NCBI RefSeq assembly: GCF_902493135.1
Contig: NZ_CABUOD010000024.1
Coordinates: 1-64,000 of the forward strand
Length of the DNA: 64,000 bases
Reading direction: 5' to 3'
From: an uncultured Parabacteroides sp.
GTDB taxonomy: Bacteria; Bacteroidota; Bacteroidia; Bacteroidales; Tannerellaceae
The notes below the pieces were generated by a model. It ran no database searches. It saw only the letters and a program-made list of their open reading frames with translations, and had not been told where the DNA came from. The first letter of the stretch is position 1; the number at the start of each line of letters is the position of its first letter. Positions 51,384 through 60,384 of the stretch are shown piece by piece. A program made the position numbers and the translations under genes.

Positions 51384-54266
51384 TTAATAATCTTTCACAC
51401 AGCGGACTGTAGAAACACTGTTTCCACTCAATGTTAACCAATTAAACTTTCCATCCCCACTCCATCTTGTCGTATACAAGTCTTTCTTATAAGTCAAGTC
51501 CGAATAAGTAACTGCTCCGATATTTCCAATATTGGCATTAGAATATCCCGCAATCAACGCCAATTCTCTCTGATTCGGAATACGATAACCCTCCGGACAG
51601 GAAGAAGGCAGACTCCCTCTCCCACTATCTTTATTGTAAGATAGCGTACCGTTCTTCAAGTCAGAAACCACAAAACTACTATGAGGATAATTCAATGTTC
51701 CACCACTATGTTCAGCATGAAAATCAATCGAAGTATATATTTCCTTTCTTAATGCGGATGGATCCACACGTGATAAATCAATACTTGTTACGATCTTGTC
51801 AAATCCGCGAGTTGGAATTACATAATCCAATACTTCCCCATCGGTAGGTGAAGTCGGAGCCGATTCTTCTTCGTTATTGTGAGCATAACCTAAATTGCGG
51901 GCACAACGCACATAAAATCCATAATATTTTTCAGAACCGGTAGAAACACCTTCCTCCGCCCAAAAACGAACACCATTACTGGATAAATAGTGATTTTCCA
52001 AACGATTATCTTTTGTACCATTACTACCATCTTTAATAGAACTTACAGAATTTTGTAACAATCGAGCTTCCGAAGGCAAAGCATCCTGTCCGATCCATAA
52101 ACCGATATATTGGTTGGTTGCAGGCAAATACCAACGAACTTCATATGGATCGATTTTTCCGTTACCATTCAAATCCCGATTACGCTGAAAACATGCATAT
52201 TCTGCTGTCACTGTGCTTTTATTCGTATTCGTTTGATAATCGACATAATTATTCCAACCCAAATTCCCAGCTTCTGCCAGCCATTGGAATGTATTATATC
52301 GTCCATTTGTTTTCGTATTCGTTTTATAAATCCATTTATAATAAGCATCAACCCATTTGCCTTTTTCCCAATGCCCTTCAACATAATCACCTCTTTTAGG
52401 ATACATACGCCCATCTTCACATTTCGTCTCGATACCCCATGCCGTAGGTAGAACACTTTCAGAAAGTTCCTTGTTATAAATGGTCTTGATCGAACGCTGA
52501 TTGATCATAATATTTGATTTAGTCAAACTGCTTTGTTCGTCCAAACTGTATTTCGTATCGCACAATATATGCATCTGGCGGTTATCGCAATTCACAAAAT
52601 CTCTCCATTGAGCAGTACTGCTACTCGCCGGTTCCTTATCATAATAAAATTCATTGACGAATACAGTATAAGTGACTGTACCATCTGCATCCCAAAAATC
52701 ATTATCATTACGATGAGTATATAGATCGCGCAACAACTGCTTAATATCCCTTAGGCACCTCTGATCATCCGAGTTATTATACGAGGAATTATCCGTGTGG
52801 CTCTTAACAGATGTATAATCGGCAAAAGTCTTTACTTCTGATGGATTTTTTACAAATTCGACCCATTGATAATCATTCAGATTATCAATCACTACCTCTC
52901 CATTCTCTTTATCAATCTTAAACTGCCCGCTTGTCGAAGTCGGTTTTTCATAAGGTGTCCTCACCATTACCGACAAATTAGAAATTGCATCCTTTTTGAA
53001 AGTAACGGTTTTTACTTCATAGTGTGCATCCAACAACAGATTCTGGTCGGAAATAATAACATCGCCTTCGCTTCCCGGTTGTTTTTCCTCAAAATTTTTG
53101 CCATCTTCACTCGATGTTACTTCAAGAATAATATTTTGGACATCCTTGACTTTGACAGTGTAAGTATAGAACAGATTCCGTTCGCTGTTAAAATCGGAAG
53201 CAACCTTATTCACATAACCTAAATGAATTGTGTAGCGGACATCGGCACTCAATTTAATTTCTCCATTGGACTTATATTCATAATAAGTACCTCTTAATAC
53301 CACATAAGTCGAGAGCGGATCTGCATTGAAAAACGGATCTTCAGGACGACCTCCTTTGTCTTTTTTATGTTCACGCTCAGCATAGTCGTCAATCGGATTC
53401 AATGCCGCTTTACGATTCTCCAACATATAAAAAGTAAAACTACCGCCCAAATACTTTTGAGCTTCAAGATTCAGAATTTCAAACTTCGCTTCCGGAGTCT
53501 CGAAGAAATCATCAGCTACCGTAGCGGCATCGGTAGTTTGCTCTATAATATTGCTTTTTTTCGGCACATTTACAATCTTCCAATCACGAGGGATAAACTC
53601 TTTATTTGTCTTATCATATAATTGAATGTCAAATTTTATCTTCGAATCCAGATGCCTTAACCAGATTTTACCTGCTGTCAATGTTATTTTATCTCCTTCC
53701 GTAGTTGGTCTCGGAATAACGCATAAACCTAAGCTGGTAGTTGCAGAAGAAGAACTTTCTCCCCAATAGCCGCTCATGACAAAACCTTTCGTAGAAGGAC
53801 GCTGAATAAGATCACCATTCAACGAGGCTGCTATTTCTTTCAAATCATCAAATTCGTCAACAGCGGAATAATCGATTCCGGTGATATTATCAGAATTGAC
53901 ATTGGCCAAAGCGACAATATATTTCTGTCCGGAAGTAATAGTACGAGGCCACACTACACTTCCGCTATTTCCGGAACCTTCGGTTTGTGACAGGTTATTA
54001 AAATCCGCCTGATCTTCCAAAGTCTTATCCGAACGGAAAATAAAGATATGAAGATCATTTACCTTGTTTTCCGCAACTGTTCCCATGTCGGCTTTTGTCT
54101 CTACCTTGTCGAATGCAAAAGAAGACACATTCAAAACTACAGAGACAGGGACACCTTCGACTACATCATCTTTCTTGATCAAATCTTCATCCTGGCAAGC
54201 CGCAAACAACAATAAACCCCAAATAAAGAAAATGGTTTGTATGCTATATCGTTTCATATTTCTCAT
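51384..54266 (-). CDS. Large DUF4906-like fimbrial lipoprotein, probable tip or accessory subunit
   Basis: The 960-residue product has a lipoprotein signal (FFIWGLLLFAACQDEDL; an ATG at 54257 is an alternative start). A fimbrillin-like N-terminal half includes the TKADMG segment at about 59. The C-terminal half resembles DUF4906 proteins, with RDLNGNGKIDPYEVRWYLPA (an EF-hand-like calcium loop) and PEGYRIPNQRELALIAGY. Proteins of this size at the end of fimbrillin operons are thought to sit at the tip or bind ligands. It follows two fimbrillin-like genes in a tight operon and ends at a strong terminator. Confidence 0.8.
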   Translation of the reverse strand: MRNMKRYSIQTIFFIWGLLLFAACQDEDLIKKDDVVEGVPVSVVLNVSSFAFDKVETKADMGTVAENKVNDLHIFIFRSDKTLEDQADFNNLSQTEGSGNSGSVVWPRTITSGQKYIVALANVNSDNITGIDYSAVDEFDDLKEIAASLNGDLIQRPSTKGFVMSGYWGESSSSATTSLGLCVIPRPTTEGDKITLTAGKIWLRHLDSKIKFDIQLYDKTNKEFIPRDWKIVNVPKKSNIIEQTTDAATVADDFFETPEAKFEILNLEAQKYLGGSFTFYMLENRKAALNPIDDYAEREHKKDKGGRPEDPFFNADPLSTYVVLRGTYYEYKSNGEIKLSADVRYTIHLGYVNKVASDFNSERNLFYTYTVKVKDVQNIILEVTSSEDGKNFEEKQPGSEGDVIISDQNLLLDAHYEVKTVTFKKDAISNLSVMVRTPYEKPTSTSGQFKIDKENGEVVIDNLNDYQWVEFVKNPSEVKTFADYTSVKSHTDNSSYNNSDDQRCLRDIKQLLRDLYTHRNDNDFWDADGTVTYTVFVNEFYYDKEPASSSTAQWRDFVNCDNRQMHILCDTKYSLDEQSSLTKSNIMINQRSIKTIYNKELSESVLPTAWGIETKCEDGRMYPKRGDYVEGHWEKGKWVDAYYKWIYKTNTKTNGRYNTFQWLAEAGNLGWNNYVDYQTNTNKSTVTAEYACFQRNRDLNGNGKIDPYEVRWYLPATNQYIGLWIGQDALPSEARLLQNSVSSIKDGSNGTKDNRLENHYLSSNGVRFWAEEGVSTGSEKYYGFYVRCARNLGYAHNNEEESAPTSPTDGEVLDYVIPTRGFDKIVTSIDLSRVDPSALRKEIYTSIDFHAEHSGGTLNYPHSSFVVSDLKNGTLSYNKDSGRGSLPSSCPEGYRIPNQRELALIAGYSNANIGNIGAVTYSDLTYKKDLYTTRWSGDGKFNWLTLSGNSVSTVRCVKDY

Positions 54267-54309
54267 TTTTTTAATTCACATTCATTCTTGAAATTACATC
54301 TCTATACGC

Positions 54310-55872
54310 TTATTCAAATGGATCTGGATTTACAGTCACTTGTTTCATGTCTATCACTTCCCATTCAATTTCAGGAGAGACATCGAAAGAAGGACTATAT
54401 GTCCCTTTCACTTGATAAACATGGCCTTTCGTTATTGTTGATCCTGGAATTGTCAATGAATAGGTCTTTGTATTATTCAGATCGCCGGTTCCTGCTTCTG
54501 TGCGTATAGGCGTTCCAGTTCCTTCATCAATAACTCTACCGCCTTTCGAAACTTTAAGCCATGCATCAACAGGGAATTTCTCCGGTTGCCCCGCCCAATC
54601 ATAAGCATAATGCTGAGTGGGTTCATTTATCCATCTTCCCCGATAAATCTTATAACCGTATTGTCTGTATTTCTTACGATACACATTCTTGCTTTCCCCA
54701 GTACCTACTACTACACTCAAAATGAGATCATTCTCACCAGGTTCGTAAGTATAAAACCGTGTATTAAAGGATGACATTGTAAGAGCCTGATATTTTGTAT
54801 TTTCTGGCCTTTCTTTACTCCATATTGCAATATCCGATTCTTTATTCAATCCTGCTAACGTTGTTTTACCTGTCAGAAGTCCTGTTACAGGAACTTTAAC
54901 ATCACAATCGACATCACGTCCATAAGCTACAATCTTGAAATCTGTGAGATAATCATTATAATCTCTTTTACCGTCTTCTTTCACCTTTGCACGAAAATAA
55001 AGAACTCCCCGTTCAGGTTGAAGTTTTTCATATACTTTATCACCTTCATATACATCAGTCTTTCCATTATTGAACCACTTTTTTCCTGCATCATTCCATT
55101 GTCCTTTGGAATTCATAAGAGCAGATGCCCGTGCATACTTAGCATCTTTAATAGTCAAATAATTACTAATCGTACTTTTTATTACCTCAAAACCAATATT
55201 ATCTTCAATTTCGTTTTCATCGGTTATATCATACATCTTCTCTGCCGATGCATCCTGAAAAACATATTCATGCGTAGCTTCATCTGCATCTTCCATCGAA
55301 CCAGCATCTCCCGATTGTGTAAGAAGCATATCAATACCAGATGATAGCTGAACAAGTGATAACCTGAGTTCAGTTGTTCCTTTCTCTACTGTAAAAGTTT
55401 TATAACCGACTTTTACTAACTCCTCTGCAAGAAAAGGATCTGTCACGACGCTCTCTGCCTGGTAGCCTGAAAAGTTACCCCATTTGGTATCATTAAAATC
55501 CCAAGTCGAGGGATAGTTGGCAATCACATAAACAGAAATAGAACCTTCCGGTATATTATCAAAATGAGCTTTATACTCTGTTGATATACCCTCCGTCCCT
55601 TCTACTTTCTGTAAACCTTGCGATTGTCCATCACCATATTCACCATGTGCGATTCGCTTACCATTCTCAAAAAGAGCCACATGATAACGTACAACATTTA
55701 CTTCTTCATAATATGGATCTATCTCATCACCTACAGCTTTCGTTTCTCCTCCTCCGACAGACAACGCTATTGAAAGTCCTACACGTTCTTTATTATCGAC
55801 AGCCATTTCTGAGGTACAAGCTGCCATTCCTACAACCGCAGCTAAACAACCTATTAAACTCCTTATCTTCAT
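54310..55872 (-). CDS. Fimbrillin-like lipoprotein (fimbrial accessory subunit)
   Basis: The 520-residue product has a lipoprotein signal (MKIRSLIGCLAAVVGMAACT) and a GETKAVGDEI segment at about 48-57 like the other subunits here. Two beta-sandwich-like regions follow, with a C-terminal strand IEWEVIDMKQVTV. The family is not identified with certainty; it may be a Mfa-type accessory subunit. It lies 25 bp after one fimbrillin gene and 43 bp before the DUF4906-like gene, so the three are cotranscribed. Confidence 0.7.
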   Translation of the reverse strand: MKIRSLIGCLAAVVGMAACTSEMAVDNKERVGLSIALSVGGGETKAVGDEIDPYYEEVNVVRYHVALFENGKRIAHGEYGDGQSQGLQKVEGTEGISTEYKAHFDNIPEGSISVYVIANYPSTWDFNDTKWGNFSGYQAESVVTDPFLAEELVKVGYKTFTVEKGTTELRLSLVQLSSGIDMLLTQSGDAGSMEDADEATHEYVFQDASAEKMYDITDENEIEDNIGFEVIKSTISNYLTIKDAKYARASALMNSKGQWNDAGKKWFNNGKTDVYEGDKVYEKLQPERGVLYFRAKVKEDGKRDYNDYLTDFKIVAYGRDVDCDVKVPVTGLLTGKTTLAGLNKESDIAIWSKERPENTKYQALTMSSFNTRFYTYEPGENDLILSVVVGTGESKNVYRKKYRQYGYKIYRGRWINEPTQHYAYDWAGQPEKFPVDAWLKVSKGGRVIDEGTGTPIRTEAGTGDLNNTKTYSLTIPGSTITKGHVYQVKGTYSPSFDVSPEIEWEVIDMKQVTVNPDPFE

Positions 55873-55897
55873 AATATATTAATTTTACCCGTTTACA

Positions 55898-57034
55898 TTA
55901 ATTTCTATTCGCAGTCAAATTACCATCAACTAATACACCTCCGTCAATCCATTTGTCGATAGAAAAGATCACATCCAGATCTACTTGTTCAGGTCTCACT
56001 GATGCAGTCAAGTTAATCCGGTAAATATAGCCAGCTTCTACAGCCTTCAGATTATCGTTTTTTCCTTCAATTACGATTTTCTTTGTACGAAGTTGAGATT
56101 GAACTCCAATCTTATAAGAAATTTCCAAATACATTTCTTTATCATCTTCCACGTTTGAATAATCGTATGCAAATGTCCGGAAAAATACATTATTATTAGC
56201 TAAAATATTTTTCCCTACGCTTGAAGAACATTCAGCCTCACCAGTATTACAAGAAGGCAAACCATTGCGAAAGTTCCAATCAGATGGCTCTGCAAGAACC
56301 GGGCCGATAACGGCTCCATCTACTCGGCCTCTTGTATTTATGTTACACAACTTCACTCCCATCAATGTTACGTCTACATTATCAGAACCGATTTGCTTCT
56401 TAACATTAAACGAAGCAAGTTCTACACGTGCATAGGCTTGTTTCACTGCAACATTCACGGCATACGAATGTGCTAAAACGCCATCAGTACCGTTAATCTT
56501 TTCATAACCCGGATATTCAGATCCGTCAGCAAAGATCCATGTAATATTGGATTCACCGAACTTGGCACAATCAGCCAAATTAGTAGAAGCAGCTTTCACT
56601 TGTGTCCCTGTAGTGTAATTAGATACAGTTGAAGCAGTGATGTTAGAATTGGCTATAACCATTAATTTTAAGGTATTCACTTTTTTTGTAAGGAAACCAA
56701 AATCGGCTTTAGGAGTACAAACGTTACCAGACTGCGAGAAATCTCCATCAGCTTTGTTCAATAAAGCATAATCAATAACATTGTCTCCATTTAACAAAAA
56801 GATGACAATGTTATTAACTTCTTGATCTACTGTATTATCTGTTCCTGCATCAGTTACAGATTTTGTTGTTAAGCCATTCATATCCAACTGGAAAGAGACC
56901 AACGCTTCCTTAGAAGTACTTGTAGAACTGTTTATTTCTTTAGAGATGTCATTCATCACTGTCTCATCGTCCATCGAGCAGGATGCCATTGCTGCCAAGA
57001 AGCAAAAAAACGATAGTATATTCTTTAGTTTCAT
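55898..57034 (-). CDS. Fimbrillin (FimA/Mfa1-like) lipoprotein
   Basis: The 378-residue product has a lipoprotein signal (FFCFLAAMASCSMDD), the fimbrillin N-terminal pattern (ALVSFQLDMNGLTTKSVTDA), a central QAYARVELASFNVKKQ and a C-terminal strand (LDVIFSIDKWIDGGVLV). Fimbrillins are lipidated, exported, trimmed by a protease and polymerised by strand exchange. A possible -7 box (TACTTTTG, read from 57076 to 57069) lies 35 bp upstream. It is the first gene of the second fimbrial unit. Confidence 0.82.
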   Translation of the reverse strand: MKLKNILSFFCFLAAMASCSMDDETVMNDISKEINSSTSTSKEALVSFQLDMNGLTTKSVTDAGTDNTVDQEVNNIVIFLLNGDNVIDYALLNKADGDFSQSGNVCTPKADFGFLTKKVNTLKLMVIANSNITASTVSNYTTGTQVKAASTNLADCAKFGESNITWIFADGSEYPGYEKINGTDGVLAHSYAVNVAVKQAYARVELASFNVKKQIGSDNVDVTLMGVKLCNINTRGRVDGAVIGPVLAEPSDWNFRNGLPSCNTGEAECSSSVGKNILANNNVFFRTFAYDYSNVEDDKEMYLEISYKIGVQSQLRTKKIVIEGKNDNLKAVEAGYIYRINLTASVRPEQVDLDVIFSIDKWIDGGVLVDGNLTANRN

Positions 57035-57323
57035 AACCCTAATATTTTTTCCATTTAACTTACGAAGGCAAAAGTAGGGGGAATATCAAGAGGGGGCGAT
57101 AGGCGAAACTTTCAAGATTAATAGGTAAAAATACCAGAGGAAAGATTGAGAGGCGTACCCTTTAAATGCGATAGAAATAACTACAAAACAGGTGATTCTG
57201 ATAGGAAAGAAGGCGAAAAGGAGAGATTTACGGATTTTAATAGAATTACCGTTATTTATGAAAGGTTTGGCTATGCAATAGTATCGTGGGGATTAATAGA
57301 AATGTCAGAAGATTGGCTGAAAA

Positions 57324-57986
57324 TTAAAACAGAGCCTGTAGCCCGTCAGCCATAAGAGCGGACAAGATAGCGGCTAAGATGACCAAAAAGAGCCATAAAA
57401 CACAACGGCTTGCGAATACAAGCGCTGCCTTAAAGCGTTCTTTACGAATATGCCCGGCCTGCCTGTCAAACAAGATTTCCAATTTCCGGTATTGTAAATA
57501 GCTTTCTTCAAACAATTTCATCGATTTTTCCGTGTCCTTCGACTCTTCTATTTTAGCCGTAAAAACTGCCTTTACCGCATACCTCTTCAAATCACGGTAA
57601 GAAGTCCATTCCGTACCAGAACCCATTTTTAATGGATCCATATACTTCATTTTCTTTTCATATCTTTTCACCGTATCCGACAAAGAAGCATTCAGTTGTT
57701 TAAAACAATCCAGAATCAGACGCCGGATGTGACCCTCCGCCTTATCTATTTCTTTCTTCTGCCTCTCGATTTCTTTATGCTTCATCTCCGGATCATTTAA
57801 ATCGATGGAACAATCATAATAGCAACGGGCTATATGATCGTTAAAAGCCCTGATTTCATTTTGCAAAGCGTGACTTATTTTGCCCGAACGCACCTCGACT
57901 TCGATTAGCAGCGGCTTGACCACCTCATTGTAGCTTTGGTACAAACCTTTCACACGCTCCCGATCTTTTTTTTCTAAAATCAACAT
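57324..57986 (-). CDS. Tail-anchored helical protein, paralogue of the upstream gene
   Basis: The 220-residue product is helical and charged, with a single C-terminal membrane segment (about 188-212, CVLWLFLVILAAILSALM). It shares with the protein at 57992 the patterns LYQSYNEVVKPLLIEVEVR, NEIRAFNDHIARCYYD and YLQYRKLE. No signal peptide is present, so the body should face the cytosol. I do not recognise a family. It starts 5 bp after the upstream gene and ends the cassette. Confidence 0.8.
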   Translation of the reverse strand: MLILEKKDRERVKGLYQSYNEVVKPLLIEVEVRSGKISHALQNEIRAFNDHIARCYYDCSIDLNDPEMKHKEIERQKKEIDKAEGHIRRLILDCFKQLNASLSDTVKRYEKKMKYMDPLKMGSGTEWTSYRDLKRYAVKAVFTAKIEESKDTEKSMKLFEESYLQYRKLEILFDRQAGHIRKERFKAALVFASRCVLWLFLVILAAILSALMADGLQALF

Positions 57987-57991
57987 AAGCC

Positions 57992-58639
57992 CTATTTATT
58001 TAGAATTGAAAAAAGATAAGATTTAACCTCGCTTGGATAAAAAAAGGAAACGACAGCGGATATCAATATAGGAAATATCCAAATAAAAAGTTTACTTTTG
58101 AAAGATAAATGATACATGGAAACGGCGCGATTCACTTCGCAACTTTTAAGATTGAGGAAATCCTCCAACTTTATATAATCTTGATAAGCATCCTGATATA
58201 AAGTCAAAGCCTCGGTGGCAGAGAGCCACCTCTCCCTCTCCTTTGCTAACATCAATTTGGATTCTGCTGATTTCTTCATCCTTGTATATTCCTTGAAGAA
58301 AGAGCCGTCATTGATAGCATTCAAATCTACATTCCGGGTTTGTTCTTCAAAAAGCTCTATCACCAAAACTAATGCTGCATTCAAATATACATACAAATAT
58401 AATTTGAGCTGTGTCAGGTGCTTCAAAGCCAACTCTATCGATTCGTCATATTCTTTTTCGGTAACGGATTCACGATACCCATTCGCCATATAATCATTAA
58501 AGAAAAAAATTTCCGCCAACAAAGGTTCTGGAAATTCTTCAAACCGAGCTTCTATTTCAGCTACTAACGGTTTGATTTCTTTATTATATAATGTATACAG
58601 TGCTTCTCTCTGGCGTTCTATTTCATTTTCAGGTATCAA
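57992..58639 (-). CDS. Tail-anchored helical protein, TTG start
   Basis: The 215-residue product starts at TTG (58639-58637), 2 bp after the stop of the gene at 58642; no in-frame ATG is found near the start, so coupled re-initiation is likely. It is helical (LYTLYNKEIKPLVAEIEAR; FFFNDYMANGYRES; YQDAYQDYIKLEDF) with a C-terminal membrane helix (LFIWIFPILISAVVSFFY). The matching motifs show duplication with the gene at 57324. Function unknown. Confidence 0.75.
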   Translation of the reverse strand: MIPENEIERQREALYTLYNKEIKPLVAEIEARFEEFPEPLLAEIFFFNDYMANGYRESVTEKEYDESIELALKHLTQLKLYLYVYLNAALVLVIELFEEQTRNVDLNAINDGSFFKEYTRMKKSAESKLMLAKERERWLSATEALTLYQDAYQDYIKLEDFLNLKSCEVNRAVSMYHLSFKSKLFIWIFPILISAVVSFFYPSEVKSYLFSILNK

Positions 58640-58641
58640 AG

Positions 58642-58887
58642 CTACTTCAGATATTTACAAATGATCCGTCTAACGTCCTCCAAACTCAAAATCCTTCCTA
58701 AATACAGATATACAGAACCTCTCGGAGAAAGATGTTTTGTTCCCTTATGACTGAACTTCTTCTTATTTATAGCTGATATGGATCCGATAATATCAGAGAT
58801 AGGCCTTGTGGTCAATGCATTATAATCCAACCCTGTAGATTCATGCAGAAGTTCTTTAGTCTCTATACTTAATTTAAAGTCAGTCAT
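58642..58887 (-). CDS. Small hypothetical protein, first gene of the three-gene cassette
   Basis: The 81-residue product has no export signal. It is moderately basic in its second half (INKKKFSHKGTKHLSPRGSV) and ends with helix-like LSLEDVRRIICKYLK. No known family is recognised. It has a clear promoter and is followed within 2 bp by the TTG-start gene. Confidence 0.7.
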   Translation of the reverse strand: MTDFKLSIETKELLHESTGLDYNALTTRPISDIIGSISAINKKKFSHKGTKHLSPRGSVYLYLGRILSLEDVRRIICKYLK

Positions 58888-58912
58888 TTTTTATCTGTTA
58901 CAATTTGGGGAA

Positions 58913-58944
58913 CAAAGATACGCTTATTTCTTTATGCTCACAAA
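58913..58944 (-). promoter_or_regulatory. Promoter of the three-gene cassette
   Basis: On the minus strand TTTG (58944-58941) and TATCTTTG (58920-58913) are 20 bp apart, a full match to the Bacteroidetes consensus. It lies between the terminator at 59024-59060 and the ATG at 58887, so the cassette is transcribed separately from the fimbrillin genes. Confidence 0.8.
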
Positions 58945-59023
58945 TATAACGCATAATTCCTTAAAGTGTTTCATAATAAAGTGCTTAATATTCCAAATAT
59001 GATATTATTTAAATCTGCTACAC

Positions 59024-59060
59024 AAAAAAACAGGCAACCCGTGTGAATGGATTGCCTGTT
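59024..59060 (-). terminator. Rho-independent terminator after the fimbrillin gene at 59084
   Basis: Arms AACAGGCAA (59029-59037) and TTGCCTGTT (59052-59060) are complementary and on the minus strand are followed by TTTTTTT. It closes the 63885-59084 fimbrial operon. Confidence 0.85.
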
Positions 59061-59083
59061 CCCTATTTAAACCTGTAGGCTAA

Positions 59084-60337
59084 TTAATTCGCATCTTCTT
59101 CATTCTGTTCGATCACGTTCCACGGGGCAACAACGATTTTTGCGGCAACATGGGCGTTCAGCAAGATTTCATCTTCGTTAGGAGAACCTTCACCGGTGAT
59201 ATTAACTGTGATCTTATACATATAATTAGGTAACACCTTCTTTTCACCTTCCCTATTTAAAACAACATGGAAGTGACGTGTTTGAGCTGTTGCAGAGCTA
59301 TTAAGTTTGAAATCACCTTCCAAAATCAAACGGGTTTCGTAGTTTTGTGTAATACCATCACCTGCTGCTTTTTTAGTTCCATTATAAGCAAATGCATAAA
59401 ATACAGGTTTATCTGTATTAAAAGTATGTCCATTTGCAGACACCATAGAAAGATGGGTAATATTCAAATCTTTCGCCAATTCATTTTTAACATTATTATC
59501 ATTATCAGGTATGATCAAATACTGTTTTACTTCCCAAGAAGCAGATTGGAAACCTTTCCATAAAGCGGCTGCATTCTCCTCTCCGATACTGCCTAAAGGA
59601 GAAGTCGAAGGAACATTTGCCAAGAAGACCTTTTTCAAATCGAAAGTTGCATCTTTATAATTACCACCAGCAAAATTAACAGAGACTTTTTCCAACTGTA
59701 CCCGAGCCACCAAACGCTCCAAAACAACAGCGTTAGTAGAAGCAGTTCCCTGAGTTACAGCAACAACAGTTTCTCCTGTAGCATTATTTATCCAGTTCTC
59801 AGTATGATTTTCACCTAAAGGTTTCACTCCTGAGAATTTCACCTTCTTTACCATCGGCAAGAAACAGGTTCCTGCAGCCATTTTGGAACGTGTATAGTTA
59901 TCGATCGTAAGCGTCTTTTGTTCTTCAAATGCTGCTAATGTAGCGACAGTCGAAACATTCACATTTGCAACCAATACGGCTGTAAACGTTTCGTTAGAGG
60001 CACTCACACCATCAGAAGAAGCGACCTTGATGGTAATACATTTAATCTTATCAATAGACTCAGTAACACCTTCCTTCCGTATAGTATCGCCACGTCCGAC
60101 CAACTTACCACTCTCATCAAAGATCAGGGCTGTAAGTTGATTCACTAATTTTTCATTTTCTTCACCTCCATCTGCTTCAACTTCGTGTCCATTAGCTTTT
60201 GTCATAACCTCAGTTGTTACACCAAATGACACCAATGCATCAACGGGAGCAGCCGGGCCATTCGCATCGTCGTCCTTCGAACAGCTTGCCATCGTGCAAA
60301 CTGCCAAACCTGCTAAAAAAATATTCCGTAGTTTCAT
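59084..60337 (-). CDS. Fimbrillin (Mfa1/FimA-like), likely major subunit
   Basis: The 417-residue product has a lipoprotein signal (MKLRNIFLAGLAVCTMASCS), N-terminal strand and cleavage-like segment VSFGVTTEVMTKANGHEVE, a two-domain fimbrillin body (VVLERLVARVQLEKVSVNF) and the C-terminal strand VAAKIVVAPWNVIEQNEEDAN (last 20: AAKIVVAPWNVIEQNEEDAN). Mfa1-like fimbrillins show this HVAA and W pattern. It is the last gene before a strong terminator, 47 bp after the preceding gene. Confidence 0.85.
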   Translation of the reverse strand: MKLRNIFLAGLAVCTMASCSKDDDANGPAAPVDALVSFGVTTEVMTKANGHEVEADGGEENEKLVNQLTALIFDESGKLVGRGDTIRKEGVTESIDKIKCITIKVASSDGVSASNETFTAVLVANVNVSTVATLAAFEEQKTLTIDNYTRSKMAAGTCFLPMVKKVKFSGVKPLGENHTENWINNATGETVVAVTQGTASTNAVVLERLVARVQLEKVSVNFAGGNYKDATFDLKKVFLANVPSTSPLGSIGEENAAALWKGFQSASWEVKQYLIIPDNDNNVKNELAKDLNITHLSMVSANGHTFNTDKPVFYAFAYNGTKKAAGDGITQNYETRLILEGDFKLNSSATAQTRHFHVVLNREGEKKVLPNYMYKITVNITGEGSPNEDEILLNAHVAAKIVVAPWNVIEQNEEDAN

Positions 60338-60384
60338 CCCTTTATTATTTTAATCGTTTATACTTTATTTATTTTACCCTCTCG

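Noticed and set aside
57146..57355. Possible 69-residue plus-strand gene in the spacer before the fimbrillin at 57034
   Set aside because: No promoter or recognised family, and it overlaps the end of the tail-anchored protein gene on the other strand; the 289-bp spacer is better read as leader DNA.
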